This document shows positions 22,301 through 33,700 of a stretch of 64,000 nucleotides of DNA, piece by piece; within the stretch, counting starts at the first letter, position 1, and each line of letters opens with the position of its first letter. The notes under the pieces are model-generated. The model was not told the DNA's origin. It searched no databases and worked only from the letters and a program-made list of their open reading frames with translations. Source of the stretch: Dendrophyllia cribrosa (lineage: Eukaryota > Cnidaria > Anthozoa > Scleractinia > Dendrophylliidae); assembly GCA_024195265.1 (NCBI GenBank), contig JAJLRJ010000008.1:7530988-7594987 (forward strand), written 5' to 3'. Made by a program: the position numbers and the translations under genes.

Positions 22301-22770
22301 TATTTTTTTAAAATATAGTTGTAAAAAATGAGTAAATAAAGAAAGTTTGAAGTTTGAAGTTTGAAGGATTGTAAGCAGTGTAAGTTGTGACGAGAGGCGA
22401 AATGTTTGTGAATGTCTTCCGACTCGAAATCCCGCTCAGTGAGTGGCTCGAATGTTGCTTTGATTGAATACATCACATATCTCCTCGCTCCTGGTAAACA
22501 GCCCTTCAGTACAAATTTATTGGTTGAGTTGAAGCTGTTAGCGAATTGATCGAAGTAATTGATCGTTTTCGGTTATGGCGGTCCACAGTAAAAAAATGTC
22601 ATCGATAAACCTTTTTAAGAGGATAGGTTTATGAGGGCTGGTTATGACTGTTTTCGATGGTGTATCCCATGGTAAATTAAAAATTAGCCTTTCAGCCCTA
22701 CAGTATAGTGCTTGCAGGGATTTTATGTGGTCCAAGTTATTGCAACAACTCTGTGATGGATAATACAATT
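22300..22770 (-). pseudogene. Chimeric retroelement remnant: LINE RT tail joined to PLE RT
   Basis: On the minus strand, 22770-22670 reads LDHIKSLQALYCRAERLIFN, typical of the C-terminal part of non-LTR (CR1/Jockey-like) reverse transcriptases. It runs directly into SPHKPILLKRFIDDIFLLW, the YIDD-type catalytic motif block (here FIDD) of Penelope-like RTs, followed after a frame break by FANSFNSTNKF. The junction is therefore a fusion of two decayed retroelements. No intact element remains. Confidence 0.7.
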
Positions 22771-22973
22771 ACAAGTGGTCTTAAAAGCTTTAAAAGACAT
22801 GTACTGGTGCATTATACGCCCTCTGGTGCACTATTTTTCTAAACCCTCCAGTAAGCGGACACTTATACCCTTGGTCCTGAGGGTGTCCGCTTACGGGAGA
22901 TTCGTCTACTTTAGTTGTTTTTCGATGTGAGACACGAAAACGACTGCGAAGGCTACTTCCATTTTGTTTGAGC

Positions 22974-24745
22974 TATTTTGAAAAAAATAGCTCATTAGCA
23001 GGCGCAAAGGTTGGTTTGTGATGTTAGTATGTTTGTTAGCTTGTTTGTTTGTTTGTTTGTTTGTATGTATGTCTTGGGTTATGTCACACCAATCAGATTG
23101 CCTCTAGTATGTACACCGTGTACTATGTCAGCCAATCAAATTTTCGCTTCTAAAATGGCATTACTGAAGGTCAAAGAAGGGCACTTGACATGAATTGAAA
23201 ATCAGCCATCTTGAATCTCCGCGATTGTTGCCGCAAACACTAAAAGTGTAAAGTTTTGAAAATTTGTTGCTTGGGAACTGTTCTCTAATCCCGACTGGCT
23301 TGCTAACCTGGCAATATCAAGGACATTTATTCGGAAATACCGCCTATAATGTGCCCTATGCATGAATGGTAGAATGGTCTGCGGGGGATGAGACGTCCAA
23401 AAAATGTGGACTACGGTTACGTTCATAGGTGAGCTTATACTGAAGTATGAGTATAGTTTTATTGCAAAAACGGCAAGCCGATTTCAAATAATATGATGCG
23501 GAACATGAATTGTATGTTTCAAGCCTGGGTTTCAAGAGATTACTATTTAAAATTGGATTTTTTTTGTCAGACACGCTGTCTGCACGTGAAAATGTTGAAC
23601 TTTGTCCTTATAGAAACTTGTCCGTGATGCATGGAGTTCAACAGAGAAAATGTAATGCAATTAATCTACAATTTACAGTATGTAAAACGTTTATCTTTCT
23701 TTGAATTAATGTGAGCTGATGTGTAGGTTATTAATTGTATGCCTCAAGCGATTACTATAAGCGAGAAGCGACTGTATTTTGTATGAGCAGTCACGTTGTG
23801 TGCACGTGCAAATATTGAACTTTGTCCTGGTACGTGATGAAATTCAACATGTTTTCGAGAACACGTAATGTAATTAATTTATATGGTGCGTTAAAAAACG
23901 CCTGTTTAAAAAATATTAGTTGCAATTTACTAGGAAACAAGCAAAATTCATTTTGGATGCGCTAAGTTTCTGCTGGTCGACATTACAGGAAAAGGTGTTT
24001 GGTTCCAAATGTTAACCTCAACAATGTTCGTGTAAGTAATTCAATTAGCTTGTGGTTTTGAGTCGAAAACAATTTAATCTAATTAGTTCTGTTTCTATTT
24101 GCACGACTTTTTTGTGGAGAATAAAAACAGTTGTTTAAATAATATTAGTTCCAATTTACTAGGAGACTACTTATATTCATTTTTCATGCGTTTAGTTTCT
24201 GTGAAAGACCTTTCTGGTTGACATTACAGAAACAGGTGGTTCAAAGAATTTTCCTGTCACTAATTTAATTAGCTTGTGGTTTGGAGTTGAAAACAATTTA
24301 ATTTAATTAGTTTGCGTCTTCCAGGCCAAAGGAACCTTTTCCACGTGTCTTTTGTGAATAATAAAAGAAACTTTTAAAAAAAGACTAGATACAAATTTCC
24401 AGGAAATAATAAGCCTTCAATTTGGATGCATCAAATTTATGTGCAGGACTTTTCTGGTTGACATTTAATTTAATACACTCATTACTGAAACAAGTTGCTC
24501 ATTTCACTGGGGCCGTAGTTTCGTCAAAAAATAACTCCGGAAATCCCGTGAAAAAAAGCTAGCCGAGAAACGAGAAACGGGACCCAGTTGGTTATCTCGG
24601 TATTTTTTTGGTAGTGGGCGGGCCGGAGGATTTGAAAAACGTATATCTGCAAGCGGTTATTTGTGCGAGTTAACTTCCGCTGTTTTGTTACTTTCACCAT
24701 TTCATATCATTTAGGTAATTTTCAAAATAGCTCATGCACGCAATG
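22974..24745. mobile_element. Unassigned insertion with hairpin ends inside a PLE
   Basis: The block separates two parts of one PLE reverse transcriptase. The left end is a hairpin, GAGCTATTTT-gaaa-AAAATAGCTC. The right end repeats CAAAATAGCTC and is followed by the palindrome GCACGCAATGCGTGC. The interior shows no coding domain, some (TTTG)n near 23040, and two or three diverged internal repeats of about 300 bp (AATTTACTAGG, GCTTGTGGTTTTGAGT near 23930-24460). Hairpin termini without clear long TIRs recall Helitron/Helentron-type nonautonomous elements; class is not established. Confidence 0.35.
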
Positions 24746-25400
24746 CGTGCCTATGTTTTCCCATTGCTAATATGTCATGGGTCTGCAAACAGTGTTTGCC
24801 ATTTTAAAAATTGGAATGAGTTTTCTTTAAGGATCAGTTTTATGAGGTCCCCTAAAGTTAGTGATAGGTGGTGGTTTTGACTGACAATGGTCATTGTAAA
24901 GTTAATGGCGTATAATTATTATCTCAGTAATTCCTTCTTCTTTCGGAATGTTAGTTCAGAGTGAGAAGACATCCAGTGTAGCCAATATATCTTTGTTTGG
25001 AAGTGTTGTGTTTTCGATGACTGAATTGACAAAATGTGTAGTGTCTTTAATATAGGTCTCTTGTTTTTCTGCGATCGGTTGTAAAAGCGAGTCGACAAAA
25101 CTCGAAATACGTTCCGTAGGTTCACCGGAACACTGGGTCGACCATCTGGAGAAGCTTTATGTGTTTTGGGCAAAGTGTAACTCAGGTATTCTGGGTGTGT
25201 TTTGGCCTTGGTTTCACCACTTGTAAGTCATCGAGTCAGTATGTTCGTTCATTAACAAAGTGTCGACTATAGCTTTGACATTTGTGACCGTCGTGGGCTC
25301 AGTGAAAGGGGCTGATAAAACTTTTGGTCTAAAAGTTGTTGATTTCCCTCTTGAATTTGTCAAAAGTATCCAACACACTGAGCTGTTGTGGTCTCCCTAG
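24745..25400 (-). pseudogene. Penelope-like element RT pseudogene (5' half)
   Basis: Minus reading gives SYTLPKTHKASPDGRP, then in a shifted frame IAEKQETYIKDTTHFVNSVI, NKDILATLDVFSL, a stop codon, TNIPKEEGITE, and further decayed pieces (KENSFQF, LQTHDI). PKTHK, TLDVxSLYTNIP and the QTHG-like block are successive PLE reverse-transcriptase motifs. The in-frame stop and frameshifts make it dead. The expected continuation (FIDDIFLLW) lies 2.1 kb away at about 22600. Confidence 0.8.
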
Positions 25401-25540
25401 CTTTCTCCGGCTTTCTTGCTATTTACTCGTTTTTGTTAACTTATAAGTGCACTGATATATTCACGTACGCATTGCGTAACTATGTTTTGTGATCGACAAC
25501 GAAATAGTGATCGTCGTCTATTAAATAGAAAATAAAAACT

Positions 25541-26518
25541 TTACAACTGTTTCAATGGGATATTTACCATAGTCGGTGTATTCCCATTCCCATTCTCGTT
25601 CAAGCGAAGTATTTTCTTCAATGTGGTTTTTGCATTTTCGCGAATTTCTCGATACCGCCAGCAGTAAATGAGCGGGTTTAAAGAAGAATTGAGGAGAACC
25701 AAGAACTCCGAGGCATGATGAGCCAGTAAAAACGAAATTCGCAATCCATTTGTTTTAGACACTACTGCAGAAACGAAAACTGGGAGATAACAAGCTAGGA
25801 AAACAACATAGACAAGCATAGCATCATACGCAGACTTTTTCTGTCGGAGCAGCTCTTTTGTTTGGGCATCATGCACTTGAATTTGGCCATGTATTTGACG
25901 ATGGTGATACCTTACAACTTTGTAGACACGAATATATGCTACAGTTGTCAGGAGAAGTCCAATAAAGTCCAGAACTCCTTGAAGTAGCTTATTGTCTTTA
26001 GGAAGTAAGATAAATATGGAGGCAGCGACACCACTTGTTATCCATAAAAACATCAAGGTTATAAAAAGACGTTTTGCAGTGACAAGTTCTTGATATCGCA
26101 GGTGGAGCGAAACAGCGAGAAGTCTATCAACTGCAATGGCAGCCTGATTCATCAACGATGCGCAAGCGAGTAGTAACATAAAAAAATAACATACAGTTAA
26201 AATTGTGGGACAGAATGAGTCGAAGTCATAGTTTTTAATCGATGTCATCTTCAACATCACCACGACGATGACACTAAACATAAGTTGCGGTAACATTCCT
26301 ACGGCAAGATCAGAGAAAGCGAGACTCAGGAACAACCTCTTTAAATGAACCGGTATTGAAGAAGCTTTCCACAAGGCACGGATAACTAGAAGATTTCCAA
26401 GAGTTGCCACAAAAGAAAAGACCAATTGTAAAACACATAAAGTCACCATGAAAGATTCCCGAAGGTGGAAAAGTTGCGAGAGTTCATCCAACCTTACCAT
26501 GCAGAACTTGTCGGCCAT
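25541..26518 (-). CDS. Intronless class A (rhodopsin-like) G protein-coupled receptor
   Basis: Single 325-codon exon with seven hydrophobic segments. TM1 has GNLLVIRAL, TM2 LAFSDLAVG, TM3 ends in DRLLAVSLHLRY (a DRY variant), TM6 has FLACYLPVF (CWxP variant), and TM7 has NSSLNPLIYCW (NPxxY) followed by a short basic helix 8. There is a Cys at the top of TM3 (DSFC) but the second extracellular loop is very short and has no partner Cys. That is typical of the melanocortin/adenosine/cannabinoid/EDG cluster, whose members lack the usual disulphide. Such intronless receptors are expanded in cnidarians; ligand unknown. No close neighbour shares its role. Confidence 0.88.
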   Translation of the reverse strand: MADKFCMVRLDELSQLFHLRESFMVTLCVLQLVFSFVATLGNLLVIRALWKASSIPVHLKRLFLSLAFSDLAVGMLPQLMFSVIVVVMLKMTSIKNYDFDSFCPTILTVCYFFMLLLACASLMNQAAIAVDRLLAVSLHLRYQELVTAKRLFITLMFLWITSGVAASIFILLPKDNKLLQGVLDFIGLLLTTVAYIRVYKVVRYHHRQIHGQIQVHDAQTKELLRQKKSAYDAMLVYVVFLACYLPVFVSAVVSKTNGLRISFLLAHHASEFLVLLNSSLNPLIYCWRYREIRENAKTTLKKILRLNENGNGNTPTMVNIPLKQL

Positions 26519-28230
26519 GGTGAAGCGATTAAATATGTCGTCTTCAGACGACCTGTCTCTCTCAGCAAGAGTTTTCGATTATTGAACTGAAAATAGATAA
26601 TTAGCCCGGCCATTAGCGAATTTTTATTGGACAACCTGTCTTTCAGCTGCCAATATATATGTCTTATCTTGCGACGCGGTTTACTAATTAACAGGTTGTT
26701 TTTCCCGTTTATTAGATCTAACAAGTGGCTGCTTTAAATGATTTTATGAATGTACACTTTATTTACAGTGCAACGCGTCCCCCGGAGGGGGAGAGAAGGA
26801 CTCCGCTATGAAAATGACGGGGTCAAAATTTGTACGTTGTTGCCGCTTGGGGTGCTGAAATCTAAAATGACCATGGTTAGAATTATCGCGGAACCTTGTA
26901 GGGTATTGAACCGAAAAAATATGACAAAATATGTCTTGTGTTGTTTAAAATTTGTTCCTCTCAGGGGTAAAAATATATTAGAGCCACACCTATCAAACGA
27001 GCATCTCCGTCATTTTTATTCCCAACCCCCCCACCCTCGCCCCCCCCTCCCCGCAACCCCGGGACGCGGCCCCGCCGGCAAGCGGACACCTTCGGGAAGC
27101 CGAAAAAGTATCGGTAACTAGAACTGGTCGCTTACGGGAAGGATTCTTGACCACTTGTAGCTTGTACTGCACACTCTAAAATAAGATTTCAACTATGTAA
27201 TTACTATTAATCATTCTGAATTTTTATAATTGGCGTGGGTGCCGTATGTTACGAACCATGCCGTACGAGTTTGCGGCCGCTCGGATATCAAAGAACAGTA
27301 GACAAGATTGAACTGAAACTTATGACGACACTGTGTTTGCCTTAAGAATAAAACCATTTTGTCTAAATGCCTAAAGCCGCGGCTACAAGTGCGATGTTTT
27401 GCTTACACAGGTGGTTGGATTTTTTGAAGAATTGTCGCGTCGCCAGTGCATGGTGGTGGCGACACGCGTGCCAATTTCTGCAATATATTTTGCTAACTGC
27501 AATTTACATATCAATATATATCTTTCTTTCTTATACCGTGTTGCAGCAGGAATTGCTAGATTTATCAGTACCTGTAAACTAATTAAGTGCATTAATGAAT
27601 CGACTGTAAATTTTTTTGCTGCAAAATAATAAAATGGATTTAATTAAAATTTAGAGAAAGGATATACTTATTTAAGAGCGTTGCACGCACGCTTTTCATG
27701 TGTAACACCCCTTCCACGGAGCAGCACCAGCAGCTTAAGTTTAAATGAGCCTCCTAGTTTAAATTCAGTTTAAATTCAGTTCAATCAGAAGCCATAATCG
27801 GGGACGGAGACCACAAACGTGGGGTCCATGCAAACCCATGTTAAGGACGTGTTGGGCTATTTTTAGCAGAAATTGCGCCACCCTTGACGCAATGAGAGCG
27901 CGCTCAAATACTACTTTATTTGGAAAATAAAAGTCTTTCGGGCTTGTTGATTGCAAATGATGAAGTTTTTACGTCGACGCTGAAGATGATTCTTAGGATT
28001 CTTACTATGGAATCGGCTGCTGAAAAAAGAAACTAATGTTCAGTGACGTTAATATTTTGTAAGTTAAGTGAAACGATCACGAATTCAGAGTAAGCTTTCT
28101 TCTTCTTCTTCTTCCATTAAACTTGCCTCCTTCACTTCTGAAGATTTTCGCAAGCGTTAAAAATATGCATTTACAACAATATCAGTAAAACTTAATTAAT
28201 AACAAATCAATAAATAAAAGAAAGGAATGG
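26519..28230. other. Intergenic, repeats only
   Basis: A decayed relative of the 11.3-kb array lies at 26795-27035 (AAAATGACGGGG, GAATTATCGCGGAACC, CATCTCCGTCATTTTTAT). A C-rich stretch at 27028-27085 and a TAAGCGGACAC/GTCGCTTACGGGA motif pair (27078, 27126; also 22850-22900) follow. 27200-28230 holds nothing I can name. Confidence 0.5.
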
Positions 28231-28239
28231 TCATGTCTA

Positions 28240-28545
28240 GTAATCAAGACTGGCAAGCCTCTGTTTAAAGGAGGCCAAGGTCGATGCTTGCACTACATCG
28301 TCTGGAAGACTGTTCCAATGTCTGATCGTTCTTGGGAAATAGGAGTAGAGATGGAAGTTCGTTTTTGATCTTGGGACATATCACCGACGCTAGATGTTTG
28401 ATGATATCTGTGTAAGGTAAACCTAGCTGCCCTGCGCTGCACCATTTCCAATTTATAAATGTTTGACTTCGTATACGGATCCCACACTGTTGCGGCATAC
28501 TCGATGGTAGGACGAACTAGCGCCTTGTATGATAGTCTTAATACA
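28240..28545 (-). pseudogene. LINE reverse-transcriptase C-terminal fragment
   Basis: Minus-strand frames read IEYAATVWDPYTKSNI, YKLEMVQRRAARFTLHRYHQ, then PRTIRHWNSLPDDVVQASTL and ASFKQRLA before a stop. This is the usual C-terminal tail of CR1/Jockey-like non-LTR retrotransposons. It is frameshifted and truncated at the 5' side. Confidence 0.85.
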
Positions 28546-28819
28546 TAGTTAATAGAACAAACTGGTTATGAAGCTCAACAAATTTCAAAAAGAGTGTACA
28601 AAGCTGCTTTGTTTTATGTTGAACGAACTGTGACCCTGCACATTGTCAAATGTTTCAACTGGTCAGTAGCTCAAATCCATTTCAATGCCTTTTGTGTTTT
28701 TGTGCAGGGTCAAGGCAAACGAACAAAATTAACTATGCTTAAAAGTGACCGAACTTATTTTGAGATTTCTTCTCAAGAAACCCAAGGTGCCATTCGCTTT
28801 ACACCAAAGAGAAGTTAAG

Positions 28820-30718
28820 GGGAGTTTTAGAATCATTGCTAGAGACATTATTTCATGGTTATAGCATTTCTCACGTGTCATAAACTGCTAACATGGTAAC
28901 TATGAAACTGAACACAAGACCACCACTGATCGATATTGCACACGCGCAACTAGTGCCAGTCTCCAACCGCGCGTAAGAATGAACTTACTTACTTTGGTCG
29001 GGAATCATCCCGAGCCGTCCTAATAAAATCTTTCCACACGACCTGATCGAGGAAAGAGATAAATATCCAAGAGATAAAAAGATAAATATCCAATTTTTTG
29101 GCGAATCATTTGCAATTAAACATTCTTTAACATCTGTAGCATGGAATTACCGTTTAGACTAAAATAGGCAAGCTACCCATATCAGTAATCTTTATATAAA
29201 GATTACGTGTGATCTTTATATAAATATATAAATATCACGGTCATTTTAAAATCATTCTCATTAAAAATTCAGCAATAGCTGCATTGTTTGCCCATTCAGC
29301 CCCGAACTCCCCTGTGACTGAAATCAAAGCCGCCACCAGGCTTTTCATAATGATCGTAGATTACCAGGTATAAAGGCTCATACACGCGATCGATTTGCGT
29401 CGTGTGATTGGCTGATATGCTCATGAATTATTAATGTATTTTGGAATTGAATGGTCACACCATGGGATTTTATCAATAGAGTCAAAAGTTAGAACTACAC
29501 TTCTCAAACTCATTAATAATTCATGACGAAAATACAAAGGAAATTAATGTTTAATGAGTGTTTGGAAATCAGCTCAAACACTCATCAATTTTGCATCCTT
29601 AATTTCTCCTTCTAAAATCATTTTGTTTGAGAAGTAATATCAAACATTCGACACAGTATTTCATCAGATTTCCAAACACCTTGAAGTGGGTTAAAAAAAA
29701 CTCGGCTGCGCCTCGTTTTTCAACCCACTTCGCGGTGTTTGGAAATCTGATGAAACACTGTGTCTCATGTTTGATATATTACTTCATGTCTCCCGAATTG
29801 ACTCTGGGAGTGAAAGGGTTAACCTTTTGGGTTTATATTCAGGATTACTCATTAGTATTCCAACACAAATTAGCTAAAGGGTTCACACCTAGTGACGGTG
29901 AAAACGTTTATTTTATATATATATTTTTTACTAGAAATAAGACAATGAAAAGTACATGTACAAAATTTTATATTTACATCAACGTGGAAAGTATAACATG
30001 TAACTTAGCTTAACTTAAATATATTTGACGTGTTTAAATACTACACAAAACCATTGGCAAGTGTCTAAAAACTTTAGTACATGGTATTTTTTTTATTAAA
30101 AATCAGGTGATAAGTTATTGTACGGCCTGACATATATTTCTCTCCCAGGATGGTGTGATTGTTCTAATATTCATGTAATAATGATAGGGATGCTTGCTGG
30201 AGATTTTGAAAGGAACCCCTAGATGATACCAGAGTCTTGTTTTGTTGGTGCAGTGTTATAAATCTATTTCACTCCCAGGAGGTAGAAATTCTCTCCCACA
30301 ACTAGTTGTGCGAAATGCTTTTCTGAGCTCTTGATAACCTAAAAGTTACAGTGCCTAACTTTTACGTTTGTGAATGAAATCCTTAAGCATGATCATTCAA
30401 ATGAAAGCTACTGAGCAGTACGTACTTTCCTGTGGTACTGTTTATTATGCTGTACAAGGTGGTTCCAACTTTTGAGTGTGACCATGCATTCAAGTGAAAG
30501 ATATTGAGCAGCACCTTCCCATGTTGCTGTTTATGTACAAGGTGGTCACAAATGAAATCCTGAAGTGTGACCATCAGAACGAAAGCATTTAGAAGTTTGT
30601 GGATCCTGAAGTGATGTCCCGGCTATTTTTCTTAATTTTCTACGTGAAATTATAAAATTTACATTTTTTTAATGTAAAATTTCCAACTTGACATCCAAGT
30701 CAGTTAAACGATTAGGTG
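28820..30718. other. Intergenic, repeats only
   Basis: A foldback lies at about 29610-29790 (CATCAGATTTCCAAACACC versus GGTGTTTGGAAATCTGATGA around CTCGGCTGCGCCTCGTTTTT). Similar sequence is at 7490-7550 and 55735-55830. Diverged 88-bp family units occur at 29450-29500 and 30360-30600. AT-rich elsewhere; no supported ORF. Confidence 0.5.
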
Positions 30719-33700
30719 CTATTCACAGTTAGCTCCAGTATGTCCAGGAAGGCAAACACAGCTTCCCGTAAAACAAGAACCTCCAATATCACTACAGTTA
30801 GTACAAGCAGGAATATCTTCCACTTTAACAGCAAAGCTCAGGTCAATTGCATGCGAGAAATTGATCCACAAATCATCTCCAATGTCTTCATTCATAACCA
30901 TGAAAGATGAAATGTCTTCAATGTCTCCTCCAATGGCGATCTCATAGATTCTATTATGGTCAACACGTGAAAATGTGACCTTTCTTCTGAACAGAATGCG
31001 TATGGACTGGTAGGTATACACCAGCTGGCTTTGACTGTTTTGTGCAAACACTTCAAAAGTATCAGGTGCAACTTTCTTTGGGGTTCCCGTGAAGTACGCA
31101 TTTGGAAATAAGATAAGTGGATATTGAATTGAAGGGTAGTTGCCAACATCAGAGGGTCCTGTAAATGACAAAAGAGAAATGTTAAACAGAGAATAACACA
31201 GAACACTACATTATTTTTCTATTAAAAAAAAATATATATATATATATTTTGTGTTATTAATAATGACATTATGGACCCATTATGTTGTCTGATTTCCTAA
31301 AGAGTTCCATCATTTCATAGGTACAATAAAATTCTTTATAAAATTCATTAATAATTCATAAGGAAAGTACAAAAGAAATGAAAATTTAATGAAGGTTTGT
31401 AAACCCCAATACAAATCAACTGAGTTGATGAATTATTAAACAGTAGCATTAACTTTTGATACAGACAACTGCTCAGCTAATTAGTATGCATTAACTTTTC
31501 ATACAGATCTCTACTCATTGTTTCATTTCATAAGTACGATAAAATATTCGCGTCCGATCTGTATGGGCGTTTACAATGGCTTGCCATTGTAAACGCCCAT
31601 GCAGATCTCCCACTCATATTTTATCTACTACTTATAAGTTACATGATCAACTCCTACCATAGCTTAACCTTAATTTCTGTAGCATTAAGCAACAGACAGT
31701 AATAAACTACTCCCCCCTCCCGGATGGTATGCTGCTCCATTGCGAGATTACCCCCAGCATTGTGTTGCCGGTACCCATTTATACACCTGGGTGGAGAGAG
31801 ACAATATGTCGCAGAGATGCTTGTCTAAAGAAATAGCATGACAGCAGAGACCAGGCTCGAACCACCGACCTTCAGGATGAAAGTCCGACACCCTAACCAC
31901 TGGACCACTATACCTCCACCATCATTTAATACATGGTATAAATGACAACACCAGCTCCCAAAAGAATGCAACTTGAAAAGAGGGGCTCAATAGCCTTCAC
32001 CTCATCAGTTCAACATAGAGAGGTTCAAGGCTCAAAGGGATGGAATCTGATGCTCTGTTGTATTAATGGAGTTCCATTGTATAACATTTCAATATTATTC
32101 CACTTACTGTTTTCACAGTTTGTTCCTGAGTATCCCCGTAAGCACTGACAGTTTCCATCAGCGCCGCAGGTGCCAAAATAACAAGTTTTTCCACTGCAGT
32201 CTGGTGGTGTACAGCTGGGGCATGGCTCCACCTTAACAGCGAAACCCATCTGCCAGTGCAGCCACTGAGTATACCAGATCCCTGACGACCCACCAACATC
32301 TTGGTTATCAAACATCCACAAGTGGATGTTAGAGATGTTTGTGATGTTATTGATGAAAGATGGAAATTTGTTTCCACTTGTAAAGGCACCTGTAACATAA
32401 AATATATTACATACATAAGCCTTCTTTTAGTGAGCACACTTGGCTGTGTTTGATCTTTCCCCTATCCTCAAAACACTAACACTTCCAGGTTACCATTAGA
32501 GCTGAATAATGTCCACCACTGTTAAGATGTGCCATTGACACTAACATAAAGTGATTCACTTTTAATTTTTTAATTGATAGAAGAGGGAATTGTTTTGCAA
32601 CTTTTAAGGGTAGGCTTACAGCAGGGGAGGAGGCAGAGGATGGGCACTGCTGATTAGCTTACTAAGCTAATCAGGGAAGAAATATGTAGAAATTGCTCGT
32701 TCAGAGATGTTCCAAGATTTCCAACATTTTCTGATAGTGTGAATGCTTACTGTCTCTTTCAGCTTACACTAATAAATGATGAAAATAAAATTCTTGCTCA
32801 GAATGATCCATAAGTGCTCAACCCCTTATTACAAAAACTATCTATGCAATGCACTGTACCTTTGAATTTGAGTGTTCTTCCAGGCATAACTATCAATGAC
32901 CGATAACGAAATTCTCTTTTCTCATCAGCCGCAGTTCTGCCCCATATAATGAATTCATTTTCTTTCAGCCGAGTGTAGTATCCATTATTTGAAACACTGT
33001 CATAATCCGTGCCAGAGAACAAAACAAGGGGGTACTCCTGTGAAGGCTGAGGCTTGTCTACAATAAAATAAAATAAGGTGTTTAACCCTTTAATCACCTA
33101 CAGTAATATCAAAATACAAATTCTCCTTTCTTGTTTCTATACATTTCTCATATTAGTAGTGGGCAGAATTTGTTAAAATATCTGGAGAGTTCATCTTGGG
33201 TGATCATGTCCTTAATTCTCATAACCTCTCTGATTGATCGATCAACCATAGAGTTCTAAAGTGATGACGTCACAAAAACTAAATTTGTGAAATTATGGGA
33301 TTTGATTAGATATTCGGAAAGGGCATGACCTTTCTAAATATCTAATCAAATCTTATAATTTCACAAATTTTAGTTTTTGTGATGTCACACTTTAGAACTC
33401 TATTACTAGTAGTAATCATAGATTATAGTGCGTCTCCTTATCCCGTGGCACCTCGTCTTAGCCTAGTACCTCAGTTTCATGAATTAATTCAGCCACTGTT
33501 GAAAAAGGCTATGTCGTGAGATATGTCACGCAGGCAAAAACGTCGGGCCGTCATCAAACAAATTCATGCTATCGCCGTGGAATCGGGCAAAATCCTGCCG
33601 TGCTGTGTACTCCGAAAGGTCTCAGATTTTTCCGACATATAAATAGTATATTTGTCTTGATTTCATTTCGGTTATTTCTCCGATTCTGAAATCATACTCC

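Noticed and set aside
29627..30013. 128-codon plus-strand ORF
   Set aside because: It starts inside a foldback repeat and has AT-rich, non-protein composition.
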